Positions 25,790 through 33,702 of a stretch of DNA of 36,050 nucleotides are shown here, one piece after another. The DNA lies in the NCBI GenBank assembly GCA_016183125.1, contig JACPFG010000038.1:1-36050 (forward strand), read 5' to 3'. This DNA comes from Deltaproteobacteria bacterium (GTDB taxonomy: Bacteria > UBA10199 > GCA-002796325 > JACPFF01). The notes under the pieces are model-generated. The model searched no databases, was not told where the DNA came from, and saw only the letters and a list, made by a program, of their open reading frames with translations. Every line of letters starts with the position of its first letter. Position 1 is the stretch's first letter. The position numbers and the translations under genes were made by a program.

Positions 25790-27823
25790 TCACTCCGGAA
25801 ATGCACACCGAACCGCCAATGTCCTCCCGGGCACGAGCAGGGTCCCGGCAGCCGGTTGCTGCTCCACCACTAGACCGGTCCCCTCTAAACGGACCGCCAC
25901 CCCCGCCTCACCCGTCCGACGCATTACCTCACGTACCGGCATGCCGTGGAAATCGGGCACCAAAAAGCGCCCTTCATCCGGACGCGCCGCACTATCACTT
26001 GCCGGTTCAGATGCGGCCACCTTCTGCTCGGCCGAAATCGCCCTGTCCGATATCTGGCGGACCCGTTCAGTCTCCTGGGGCCGCTTCATCACTATGACCG
26101 AGGCATTACGTGTCGGCTCGCCTAAGTAGGTCAGAGTGGCCTCGACAATCTCCTTGAATACCGGCGCAGCCACTACACCGCCGAAATATGGCCCTCGCGG
26201 CTCGTCTATCCCCACATAGACTGCGATTCGCGGGAGCTGAGCCGGGGCAAAACCGATGAATGAGGCGTAATATTTCCCGGCTGCGTAGCGGCCTGTTCCC
26301 TCCACTACTTTCTGTGCGGTGCCGGTCTTTCCGGCGACCGCGTAGGCCGCCGAGGCCGCCTTAGTGCCGGTTCCGCCCGGCTCCACCACTTGTATCAACA
26401 GCTCCGTTAACCTCTGCGCGGTTTCCGGTCGGATCGGCGCGCCGACAAGGGTCGGTGCAGCCTCGTGCATCACCACCCCGTCGTCCCTACGGATCCGTTC
26501 CACCAGATAGGGGCGCATCAATCGACCGCCATTAGCGATTGCGGCGAAGGCCATCGTCATCTGCAGCGGTGTAGCCGTTATCCCCTGCCCGAAGGCGATA
26601 GTCGCCATCTCCACAGGCTGCCACCCCCGCGGATCGCGAAGGATGCCTGCCACCTCTCCGGGAAAATCGATCCCTGTTGGAACGCCGATCCGGAATGCCT
26701 GTAGTATGGCACCGAAGCGGTCACGGCCCACCGCCTGTGCCACCTTTAAGGCCCCGATGTTGCTCGAGACCTTCACGATCTCGCGTAGACTCAAGATCCC
26801 ATACGGGTCGTGATCGTGCACTACCGCATGTCCAATTCGAAGCTGCCCCCTCTCGCAATCGAATCGCCGCTCCGGATCCATCCCGTCCTCCAAGGCGACC
26901 GCGGCAATGAAGACCTTGAAGGTGGAGCCCGGCTCATACGTGTCGGTAATTGCCCTATTGCGCCAGCGCGATTGCTCGTAACGCGCATAATCGTTCGGAT
27001 CGTAACTGGGCATGCTCGCCATCGCCAGCACTCGGCCCGTCGCCACCTCCCCAACGATCGCTACCCCGCCGCGTGCCTGAGCGGATGCCACTGCGGTTGC
27101 CAGGGAAATCTCCGTCTGATGTTGGATCACCTTGTCTAGAGTCAGCTCTACGTTGGCCAGCGGTGGACGCTCCCCCGCACTTTGCGTGTAAAATACTCGC
27201 CCACGCGCATCGCGTTGATAGACCAACTGGCCGCGCTGGCTCCCTAGTTCGTCCTGGTAGGCCAACTCTATTCCAGCCAAAGGTTCTGCATCCAATCCTA
27301 CTGCCCCGAGGAGCTGACTGGCCAGCGCCCCATTCGGATAAAATCGCCGCGTCTCTTCCACAGTATGGATTCCGGGCCTCTTGAGCGCCCGCACTCGGTC
27401 CGCGACATCCTGCTCAACGCGTCGCCTGATCCAAACGAATTTCCCCCCCTGAGCCAGACGGCGGCGGATCGTCGCCGCCTCTCCACCTAGCGGCAGGACC
27501 GTCTGGAGCGCCGAGAGGACCGCCTCATGGTCCCTGATCTGGCGCGGATCGGCGTATATAGACTGGACCGGCACGTCGATCGCCAGTTCTCTTCCCTTTG
27601 CGTCGAGGATCTTTCCCCGCCGCGGGGCAGTTGGGATCACGGCCCGGTACTGCTTGGCCGCCACCCATTTGAGCGACTGCTGCTCTCCCAAATGCAACTG
27701 CATTGCGCGTCCTCCGATGCCGATTAATCCAATAAATAGCAGGGCCAGCACGACGGCCATGCGTGCCCGAATCCACTGTTCGCGGCGCCTCTCCGCCTGC
27801 CCGACCGATCCGGGGGTGATCAC
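25790..27823 (-). CDS. ftsI: Septal transpeptidase FtsI/PBP3 with C-terminal PASTA domain
   Basis: Class B penicillin-binding protein cross-linking septal peptidoglycan beside FtsW. The 677 residues show a cytoplasmic N-terminus, one membrane helix around 22-42, RRGKILDAKGRELA at the start of the dimerisation domain, and a transpeptidase domain with Ser300-T-F-K303, SSN at 353-355 and KTGT at 499-502. A linker follows, then one PASTA domain (about 619-677, VPDFHGMPVREVMRRTGEAG). The PASTA tail, absent from E. coli FtsI, occurs in deltaproteobacterial and Gram-positive homologues. The start is a GTG at 27823 overlapping the ftsL stop by four bases. Confidence 0.95.
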   Translation of the reverse strand: MITPGSVGQAERRREQWIRARMAVVLALLFIGLIGIGGRAMQLHLGEQQSLKWVAAKQYRAVIPTAPRRGKILDAKGRELAIDVPVQSIYADPRQIRDHEAVLSALQTVLPLGGEAATIRRRLAQGGKFVWIRRRVEQDVADRVRALKRPGIHTVEETRRFYPNGALASQLLGAVGLDAEPLAGIELAYQDELGSQRGQLVYQRDARGRVFYTQSAGERPPLANVELTLDKVIQHQTEISLATAVASAQARGGVAIVGEVATGRVLAMASMPSYDPNDYARYEQSRWRNRAITDTYEPGSTFKVFIAAVALEDGMDPERRFDCERGQLRIGHAVVHDHDPYGILSLREIVKVSSNIGALKVAQAVGRDRFGAILQAFRIGVPTGIDFPGEVAGILRDPRGWQPVEMATIAFGQGITATPLQMTMAFAAIANGGRLMRPYLVERIRRDDGVVMHEAAPTLVGAPIRPETAQRLTELLIQVVEPGGTGTKAASAAYAVAGKTGTAQKVVEGTGRYAAGKYYASFIGFAPAQLPRIAVYVGIDEPRGPYFGGVVAAPVFKEIVEATLTYLGEPTRNASVIVMKRPQETERVRQISDRAISAEQKVAASEPASDSAARPDEGRFLVPDFHGMPVREVMRRTGEAGVAVRLEGTGLVVEQQPAAGTLLVPGRTLAVRCAFPE

Positions 27824-28185
27824 GGCGCGGCACTACCTTCCTGCACGATCACCACCTGACCGGGCAGCGGTAGCTGAAGGCCAAGAACCGTCTTGGCTAC
27901 CTGCTCCAAGCGATCCGGGGCCAACTGCGCCGCCGCCTGCAACTCCAACCTATTCACCTGTTGGCGCAATTGTTCTACACGGGCCTGCGCACCGGTGAGT
28001 CGATACCTAAGGGTCAAGACCTGCATACGCGACCAGACATGGATCATGCCGAGTCCGACTACGAGGGCCAGCAGGCCGAGTACGCGCCGCAACATCCTAT
28101 TGCGCAGCCCGCGCGCCCGCCCGCCTACCCCTTGTTGCACAAGCACCCGCCGCATCGCCGGCACTGCCAGTAGCGTTTCCATCAT
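27820..28185 (-). CDS. ftsL: Cell division protein FtsL
   Basis: Small bitopic divisome protein that pairs with FtsB-like partners and FtsQ. The 121 residues have a basic N-terminus, one hydrophobic helix near 34-53 (VLGLLALVVGLGMIHVW), and then a heptad-like segment LTGAQARVEQLRQQVNRLEL predicted to form a coiled coil. Sequence conservation in FtsL is low, so the assignment rests on position between rsmH and ftsI, topology and length. It overlaps rsmH by four bases (ATGA) and ftsI by four. Confidence 0.85.
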   Translation of the reverse strand: MMETLLAVPAMRRVLVQQGVGGRARGLRNRMLRRVLGLLALVVGLGMIHVWSRMQVLTLRYRLTGAQARVEQLRQQVNRLELQAAAQLAPDRLEQVAKTVLGLQLPLPGQVVIVQEGSAAP

Positions 28186-29069
28186 GGCTCCCGTATAAGC
28201 ACCCTCAGTTTTGCGCTGCGCGCGCGCCGGTTCCGTTTGACCTCCCCCGCCGACGGCACGAGCGGCTTCTTTGTAACGAGCGCGAAGACCGGTGTGGCCG
28301 CTAGTTCCCGAAAACGTCCCTTAACCAAGCGATCCTCCAACGAATGATAACTCAAGACCGCCAACCGCCCCTCCGGCTTCAAACAGTGCGGCGCGACGCC
28401 CAACAACCGTTCTATATTGATCAGCTCGCCGTTCACCACGATTCGCAGGGCCTGAAAGATGCGAGTGGCCGGGTCGATCGACCGCCGCCTATACTTTGCG
28501 GGGATGGCCGCGCGCGCCACTTCGGCCAACTCCACCGTATCCATGAATGGGGCCACGGCCCGCCGCTGCACGATCGCTCGGGCCACCCGCGTGGAAAACC
28601 GTTCCTCTCCATAGCGGTGCAACCATGCAGCCAACTCCTGCTCGGTCGCCTCGTTAACCAGCTGTGCGGCCGTGGTAGGCTGATTGCGGTCCATCCGCAT
28701 GTCTAGCGGGCCACGCTTGGCGAAACTAAACCCGCGCTCCGCCGTGTCTACCTGCAGGCTAGACATCCCCAGATCGGACAGTATTCCATCCACCATCGAG
28801 CAGCCTTGAGACCTGACGATGCCGCCCATATCGGCAAAGTTGCCCTGAATCAGCGTGCACCGCGCACGATATGGCCGCAGCCGTTCTTCCGCCACGGTCA
28901 AGGCCGCATCGTCGCGGTCGATCCCGATCACGCGGCCTGTCGGCGCGGTCGCCTTCAAGATCGCCTCGGCGTGTCCCCCGGTGCCGACCGTCGCATCTAC
29001 GTAGATGCCGCCGGGGTGAACCGCCAGGGCCTGCAGAATCTCTGTCACCATAACCGGAACATGGCGCAT
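28182..29069 (-). CDS. rsmH: 16S rRNA (cytosine1402-N4)-methyltransferase
   Basis: SAM-dependent methyltransferase modifying C1402 of 16S rRNA in the ribosomal P site; its gene is conventionally second in dcw clusters. The 295 residues open with HVPVMVTEILQAL, SAM motif VDATVGTGGHAEAIL (24-38), GIDRDDAAL, DGILSDLGMSSLQVDTAERGF, and close with NIERLLGVAPHCLKPEGRLAVLSYHSLEDRLVK, VTKKPLVPS and NRRARSAKLRVL. The length is slightly short of the 310 typical. It follows mraZ by 4 bp. Confidence 0.96.
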   Translation of the reverse strand: MRHVPVMVTEILQALAVHPGGIYVDATVGTGGHAEAILKATAPTGRVIGIDRDDAALTVAEERLRPYRARCTLIQGNFADMGGIVRSQGCSMVDGILSDLGMSSLQVDTAERGFSFAKRGPLDMRMDRNQPTTAAQLVNEATEQELAAWLHRYGEERFSTRVARAIVQRRAVAPFMDTVELAEVARAAIPAKYRRRSIDPATRIFQALRIVVNGELINIERLLGVAPHCLKPEGRLAVLSYHSLEDRLVKGRFRELAATPVFALVTKKPLVPSAGEVKRNRRARSAKLRVLIREP

Positions 29070-29073
29070 CGAA

Positions 29074-29514
29074 TTACAATCCCAATCCAGCTAATCGTTC
29101 GCCCATATCATTTAAGGCCGATTGCGCCCCGTTGAAGACGACAACCCATCGCTCGCGCGCCCACAACTCTATCCGCCGGGTTGCCCCCACAAGCGTCACC
29201 TCTCGCAAAATTCCCGCATAGTCGCGCAATGCCGGCGGCAGAAGGATCCGCCCCGCCTTATCGAGCGGACACTCGGCTGCACCGGAGACGAAGACTCGCT
29301 GCAGGGCCTTCACCTCCTCTTTGAATTGTGGGAGCTGCGCGATCTTCTGCTCAATCTCCATCCACTCCGCCATCGGATAGGCCCAGAGACACCCGTCGAA
29401 GTTCGTAACGATCAGTCTCTCATCATAATGTGTAGCCAGCAGCTCACGGAAATAGACAGGGACAGAGAGCCGCCCCTTCGCATCTAGCGCGTGTTCGAAA
29501 CGTCCTCTAAACAT
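29074..29514 (-). CDS. mraZ: Transcriptional regulator MraZ
   Basis: DNA-binding protein with two SpoVT/AbrB-like MraZ domains that represses its own dcw operon. The 146 residues begin MFRGRFEHALDAKGRLSVP, with the DAKGR motif of the first domain; the second carries CPLDKAGRILLPPALRDYAG. Length and motifs are canonical. The ATG at 29514 is preceded by an AT stretch with no SD, an odd start for the head gene of an 18 kb cluster, though homology fixes it here. Two TGGGA boxes upstream form its expected operator. Confidence 0.96.
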   Translation of the reverse strand: MFRGRFEHALDAKGRLSVPVYFRELLATHYDERLIVTNFDGCLWAYPMAEWMEIEQKIAQLPQFKEEVKALQRVFVSGAAECPLDKAGRILLPPALRDYAGILREVTLVGATRRIELWARERWVVVFNGAQSALNDMGERLAGLGL

Positions 29515-29761
29515 ATATATATTTCAATAAGTTATATAAATTCCCACTTTCTCCCACTTTAGGCGAAGATAATGGAAGGGCCGGTGCCAGGTCAAGACAA
29601 ATCCGGTCTAATCCATTGAAAAAACGCTATTTTTTGCCAATTTCGGAGCCACGAATGAGCAAAAAATTTGTCCTATGATAACAGATAATTACCGAGCATT
29701 GAGAATGTAAAATATAATAAATTGATATAACTATTTGAATTAAATGAATGTAAATTATGCT
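29515..29761 (-). promoter_or_regulatory. AT-rich promoter region of the dcw cluster
   Basis: The 247 bp gap between the aminotransferase and mraZ is about one third GC (79 of 240 by hand count over 29521-29760), against roughly 60% in the flanking genes. On the minus strand a TTGACC lies at 29595-29590, with CATTAT at 29574-29569 as a possible -10 (15 bp spacing, imperfect). A short AAAAAA-CGCTA-TTTTTT inverted repeat is at about 29629-29645. Several further TATAAT-like words occur between 29700 and 29760, so other promoters are possible. No ORF of note is present. Confidence 0.5.
29542..29556 (-). promoter_or_regulatory. MraZ operator: two TGGGA boxes with 10 bp period
   Basis: On the minus strand TGGGA-gaaag-TGGGA occupies 29556-29542, i.e. 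two TGGG(A) repeats separated by five bases. This is the arrangement known for MraZ binding in E. coli and Mycoplasma. It lies 28 bp upstream of the mraZ start and downstream of the likely promoter, as in the E. coli mra leader. Autorepression is inferred from this architecture. Confidence 0.75.
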
Positions 29762-30940
29762 CTATGAGAGGGCCGTTCTGATCCCACGGACGGCCTGGCG
29801 AATGCGTGACTCGTTTTCGACCAGTGCAAACCTGATCGCACCCTCGCCTCCAGGTCCAAATCCTATTCCAGGGGAGACTGCGACACCGCCCTTATCGAGC
29901 AGGCGCTCGGCAAAGGCAACCGAGCCTTCCGCACGAAACGGTTCCGGGATCTTCGCCCAGACAAACATCGTAGCGCGCGGCGGTTCAACAGACCAACCGA
30001 TTCGGTTAAGTCCGTCGCAGAGGACATCGCGGCGGCCTCGATAAACGGCTGCGATCTTTTGCACCACGCCGTCCCCTTCTCGCAGCGCAACAGCGGCCGC
30101 GACTTGCACCGGCTGGAATATGCCATAGTCGAGATAGCTCTTGATCCGGGTCAGCGCACGCAACATCTCCCTGTTGCCAACGCAGAACGCAACCCGCCAT
30201 CCGGGCATCGAGAAGCTCTTAGACAAGGTATAGAATTCCACGGCTATCTCCTTAGCGCCCGGCACTTGCAAGATGCTTGGCGCCCTGTAGCCGTCGAAGA
30301 CCAGATCGGCATATGCAAGATCGTGTATCAACGGGAGCTTATAGTGCCTGGCGATTGCCACGGCCTCTGTAAAGAAATCGAGGTCAACCGTCTGTGTCGT
30401 CGGATTCGCCGGAAACGATAGGATTGCCAGTCGCGCACGCGCCCCAGCCTTTTCGATCGCCTCTTTCCAGACGGCCAAAAAGGGGGCCTCGCCGCATAGC
30501 GGCACGCGGCAGACCTCGGCGCCGGCGATAACAGCAGCCGCCGTGTGGATCGGATACGCGGGATCAGGCGTGATAACTGCGTCGCCCGGTTGAGCCATCG
30601 CCAGAAATAGGTGCGCAAGCCCCTCCTTTGAACCCATGGTGACAACCGCTTCGGTCTCCGGATCGATGGTGACACTGTAATGACGCGCATACCAGTCGGC
30701 AACGGCCTGGCGAAGGCCACGGATCCCCTTGGAGAGCGAATAGCGATGATTGCGTGGATTTCGGGCGGCCTCGATCAGCTTATCGACGATAAAATCTGGT
30801 GTGGGGAGATCAGGATTACCCATCCCCAGGTTGACGATGTCCGATCCCTTGCGCCGCGCCTCCAACATCCGCTCTACGATCTGGGCCAAGACATACGGCG
30901 GCAGTTGATCAACGCGCGGAAACTTCATAGAGCTTGTCAT
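29762..30940 (-). CDS. Class I/II PLP-dependent aminotransferase (AlaC/LL-DAP aminotransferase-like)
   Basis: The 392-residue fold-type I aminotransferase has VNLGMGNPDLPTP, RYSLSKGIRGLRQAVADWY, GSKEGLAHLFLA, TPDPAYPIH, LSFPANPTTQ, HDLAYADLVFDGY, and the PLP lysine Lys241 in TLSKSFSMPGWRVAF. It closes with RATMFVWAKIP and the GPGGEGAIRFALVENE arginine site. It is closest to the alanine transaminase AlaC/YfdZ and LL-diaminopimelate aminotransferase-like group; the exact amino acid cannot be fixed from sequence. The first ATG (30940) has GGAGGAGGG 13 bases or more in front; Met5 is an alternative. It lies upstream of mraZ in the same direction, separated by the AT-rich promoter region. Confidence 0.88.
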   Translation of the reverse strand: MTSSMKFPRVDQLPPYVLAQIVERMLEARRKGSDIVNLGMGNPDLPTPDFIVDKLIEAARNPRNHRYSLSKGIRGLRQAVADWYARHYSVTIDPETEAVVTMGSKEGLAHLFLAMAQPGDAVITPDPAYPIHTAAAVIAGAEVCRVPLCGEAPFLAVWKEAIEKAGARARLAILSFPANPTTQTVDLDFFTEAVAIARHYKLPLIHDLAYADLVFDGYRAPSILQVPGAKEIAVEFYTLSKSFSMPGWRVAFCVGNREMLRALTRIKSYLDYGIFQPVQVAAAVALREGDGVVQKIAAVYRGRRDVLCDGLNRIGWSVEPPRATMFVWAKIPEPFRAEGSVAFAERLLDKGGVAVSPGIGFGPGGEGAIRFALVENESRIRQAVRGIRTALS

Positions 30941-31023
30941 ACAAACGGATTTACCCTCCTCCTGTCCAGCGATTTCTTGGAGGCGCCTTGACAGACGTCC
31001 GTTCGTTCACTACTCCCCTCGCC

Positions 31024-31881
31024 ATGCAGATCGGTCCTTATACCATTACCGCGATTGAGGCAGGCGAATTCGCCCTCGATGGAGGGGCGATGTTTGGGAT
31101 CGTGCCGAAGCCGCTCTGGGAGAAAAAGATCGGCGTAGACGCTCGCAACCGGATCGACATGCGGCTTCGCTGCCTCCTGATCCGGGGAGAGATCGGCGGC
31201 AAAAAACGGACGATACTTGTCGATACCGGAATGGGGACGAAGTGGGATGCGAAGGGGATCGACATCTACCGAATCGATTATTCCCGATATGATCTGCTCC
31301 GGTCCCTTGCGGGCGCAGGGATCCAACCGACCGACGTGACAGATGTTATTCTCACCCATTGTCACTTCGATCATGCCGGTGGCGCCACGACGGCGGCTGG
31401 GGAGGGACAGATCGCTCCGTCCTTTCCGAAGGCCACCTACTATGTCCAGCAAGCGCATTGGGAGTGGGCGCAACACCCTTCCGATAAGGATTGGGGGAGC
31501 TTTATGGCCCATGATTTTCTCCCGCTCATGGAGGCCAAGCAACTTACGCTCCTTGCGGGCACCGACGAGATCTTCCCCGGCATCGGATTCCGACTGACCA
31601 ATGGGCACACCGCCGCCCTGCAACATCCGCTCATCACTGATGGGACGACGACGCTTTTCTACTGCGCCGATCTGCTCCCCACCTCTCTGCACGTCGGCAT
31701 CCCGTGGATAATGGCCTACGACATCCGCCCGCTGGAGACGCTTGCCGAAAAGAAGGCTGTATTGGCAGACGCGGCGAGGAATCGGTGGATCTTGGCGTTT
31801 GAACATTGTCCACTAGTGGCTGCTGCGCGGGTGGAACCGACTGAAAAGGGATACCGGATTGCCGACGTGGTCGCACTTTAA
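31024..31881 (+). CDS. Metallo-beta-lactamase-fold hydrolase (YtnP/lactonase-like)
   Basis: The 285-residue soluble metallohydrolase has FALDGGAMFGIVPKPLWEKK near the N-terminus, typical of the YtnP/AHL-lactonase-like branch. It has TILVDTGMGTKW, the metal motif His112-x-His114-x-Asp116-His117 (THCHFDHAGG), NGHTAALQHPL and YCADLLPT, whose Asp would bridge the metals. The substrate is unknown. I start at MQIGPYTITAIEAGE (31024), where homologues begin, although it lacks an SD. A TTG at 30988 with GGAGG in front (30979-30983) would add 12 residues and is a credible alternative. The next gene overlaps its end by 23 bp. Confidence 0.88.
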   Translation: MQIGPYTITAIEAGEFALDGGAMFGIVPKPLWEKKIGVDARNRIDMRLRCLLIRGEIGGKKRTILVDTGMGTKWDAKGIDIYRIDYSRYDLLRSLAGAGIQPTDVTDVILTHCHFDHAGGATTAAGEGQIAPSFPKATYYVQQAHWEWAQHPSDKDWGSFMAHDFLPLMEAKQLTLLAGTDEIFPGIGFRLTNGHTAALQHPLITDGTTTLFYCADLLPTSLHVGIPWIMAYDIRPLETLAEKKAVLADAARNRWILAFEHCPLVAAARVEPTEKGYRIADVVAL

Positions 31882-32383
31882 GACACTCCTTGGCTGGCTG
31901 CTCCCCTGGGGATGGCCGAGTTGGCCGATCCTTGGCGCCGCAGCGGGGATGTCCCTTCTTGTGGCCATGGCGACCGACTACGGAGTCGCCTGGTTGCAGT
32001 ATCTGGTGCCGGCAGCGGAAGGTTATGAACTGTGGCTCATCGATCTGGTCGCGGTGCGCTCACCAACGGAGGCCGTGGCAAAATTCGGCCTGCTATGTCT
32101 ACTGCCGGCATTTCTGGAGGAGAGCCTCTTTCGAGGGATCTGCCAAACCTTACTCGAATGCGCGTGTGGAAAATGGATAGGCCTCGTGCTGGCGGCGTGT
32201 CTCTTTGCGGCGGCCCATGCCAACTGGCGGTATTTCCCGCTCTACACGCTTCTCGGCATCTTCCTTGGCGCCCTCTACCAATGGCGCCGCACCTTATGGC
32301 TGCCGGCCATCGCGCATCTGGTCAATAATACGTGGACATATGCGACGAAGGCCGCCGGCTGGTCGTTACCCGGACTTGGTTAA
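31859..32383 (+). CDS. CPBP family intramembrane metalloprotease
   Basis: The 174-residue membrane protein has the three CPBP (Abi/Rce1-like) motifs: EESLFRG with Glu87-Glu88 and Arg92, FAAAH with His120, and HLVNN with His153 and Asn156 or Asn157. Three to four hydrophobic segments are visible, fewer than in long CPBP proteins. The start appears to be a TTG at 31859, with AAGGGA seven to eight bases ahead, overlapping the upstream hydrolase, so translation is probably coupled. Known relatives act in protein processing or bacteriocin self-immunity; nothing in the window names a substrate. Confidence 0.82.
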   Translation: MPTWSHFKTLLGWLLPWGWPSWPILGAAAGMSLLVAMATDYGVAWLQYLVPAAEGYELWLIDLVAVRSPTEAVAKFGLLCLLPAFLEESLFRGICQTLLECACGKWIGLVLAACLFAAAHANWRYFPLYTLLGIFLGALYQWRRTLWLPAIAHLVNNTWTYATKAAGWSLPGLG

Positions 32384-32435
32384 CCAAAACACTTCCTATG
32401 GTTCTATTACAGCGGATTGCACTGCACGATCGCAT

Positions 32436-33632
32436 TCACTCCTCCGTCTCCTGCGTCGCGGCTTTATTGGCTATTTTTTCGAGATTCACTTCCCCCATGG
32501 AAAGCACGCTCCCCTCGCCGCCCGGCCACCAGTTGCCAAGGCACCCGCCTTTTACGCCGGCCTTTTGCATCTTGAAAGCAGAACCGGCCCAGGTGAATTG
32601 GAGCGATCCGCTGCAACTCCTATTGCCTGCGGCGGTCAGATCGGCGCGCACGATACCATCCGGCGTGGGCGCGGCAAGCGTCCAGAGGATCTTCTCTCCC
32701 CCCTCTTTACCGAAATCAAATCCCCAGACCTTGCGAAAGGAGCCCTTCTCGAAGCGGTAGGCATCCACCCGGTGGACTGCGCCGAATTCGGCGGCCGATC
32801 TCTCGCGGAGCCAGCTGCGCGATAAAAATAGATACTCCTGACCGCCCGGCAGGCCGTAGAGCCTTACCCCGCCTGCCGTCAATGAGCCTCCCTCCGTCCC
32901 ACCATAGAGGACTATTCCGCGCCCGTTACCACCAGCCGTCCGATCTACCCGCCCGAAGTGCTGATACCCGCGCAACACCCCGCTAGATTCTTGGACAGCC
33001 ACTTCCAGGTCTTCCAAGGCCAATCCCGGCTTCGGCGCGCACTTTTTTTCATCAACTGAGGCAAATGTCCGGGTATCGGTGTTCCGTTGTGTCTGAAAGA
33101 CGCGCACTGTAATCTCCCTGCCGTAGAGTGTAGCCGTCTCATGCCGTTTGGCACTCGTCTCAGGGCACCCCTCCGGATCACCGGGGTAATCCCCCTCCAT
33201 GGCGATGTCGGTCACGTGCGTTATCTGCCACCCCATGGGTCCACCCGGACGCAAGCTAAGCCACGACTCCCATTCGCGCACCGTCCCCTCTTCTACAATC
33301 TGACTTACGATCCCGACGACCGTCCCGTCCGGAAGCGTACGCACCTTGAGAACGCTCGCCTCGGCCGGCTGTGTGAACCGCGCAGGTGCCGCTCCCCTAT
33401 CCCATCGTTTCAACTTTCCCGGCCCGACCAGATCGAGCCGATGGTATCCGGCACCCTGCGCCATGATTTGTTGCAATCGGCCGCGGTCCCCTTGCTGCAA
33501 TGCCGCCGTCCAGGCCTGCACTACTCCTGCCGCCCCTTGGGTAGATTCTCCCCTGCCCGCAGCGATCCCATTAGATCCAGAGAGGCCGATCGCCGTTACC
33601 ATCGCGATGCCAACACTCGCCATTCGCCACAT
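32436..33632 (-). CDS. Uncharacterised exported protein with N-terminal NTF2-like region
   Basis: The 398-residue protein is of no family I recognise. From the ATG at 33632 (preceded by GCAGGGGG) it starts with a cleavable signal peptide, MWRMASVGIAMVTAIGLSG then NGIAAG, so it is probably periplasmic. Residues of about 30-140 (GVVQAWTAALQQGDRGRLQQIMA ... VREWESWLSL) resemble a SnoaL/NTF2-like fold. The remainder is Gly-rich beta-type sequence (FGRVDRTAGGNGRGIVLYGG, LTAGGVRLYGLPGGQEYLFLSRS) with four to five cysteines and no catalytic motif. It converges with the CPBP gene and diverges from ldcA. The open frame continues upstream through ldcA but that part is spurious. Confidence 0.65.
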   Translation of the reverse strand: MWRMASVGIAMVTAIGLSGSNGIAAGRGESTQGAAGVVQAWTAALQQGDRGRLQQIMAQGAGYHRLDLVGPGKLKRWDRGAAPARFTQPAEASVLKVRTLPDGTVVGIVSQIVEEGTVREWESWLSLRPGGPMGWQITHVTDIAMEGDYPGDPEGCPETSAKRHETATLYGREITVRVFQTQRNTDTRTFASVDEKKCAPKPGLALEDLEVAVQESSGVLRGYQHFGRVDRTAGGNGRGIVLYGGTEGGSLTAGGVRLYGLPGGQEYLFLSRSWLRERSAAEFGAVHRVDAYRFEKGSFRKVWGFDFGKEGGEKILWTLAAPTPDGIVRADLTAAGNRSCSGSLQFTWAGSAFKMQKAGVKGGCLGNWWPGGEGSVLSMGEVNLEKIANKAATQETEE

Positions 33633-33665
33633 ACGCACCCCCTGCAAACCATCTACCCAGAGTGA

Positions 33666-33694
33666 TTGCCATTCGCAACGCCTTTCCATATAGT
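33666..33694 (+). promoter_or_regulatory. Sigma70-like promoter giving a nearly leaderless ldcA transcript
   Basis: TTGCCA at 33666-33671 and TATAGT at 33689-33694 are spaced 17 bp, five of six matches each. Transcription would begin near 33701, two bases before the ldcA ATG at 33703. The ldcA start has no SD, which fits a leaderless message. The same TTGCCA -35 word is used in the prkA promoter. Confidence 0.6.
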
Positions 33695-33702
33695 GCGTCG
33701 CC

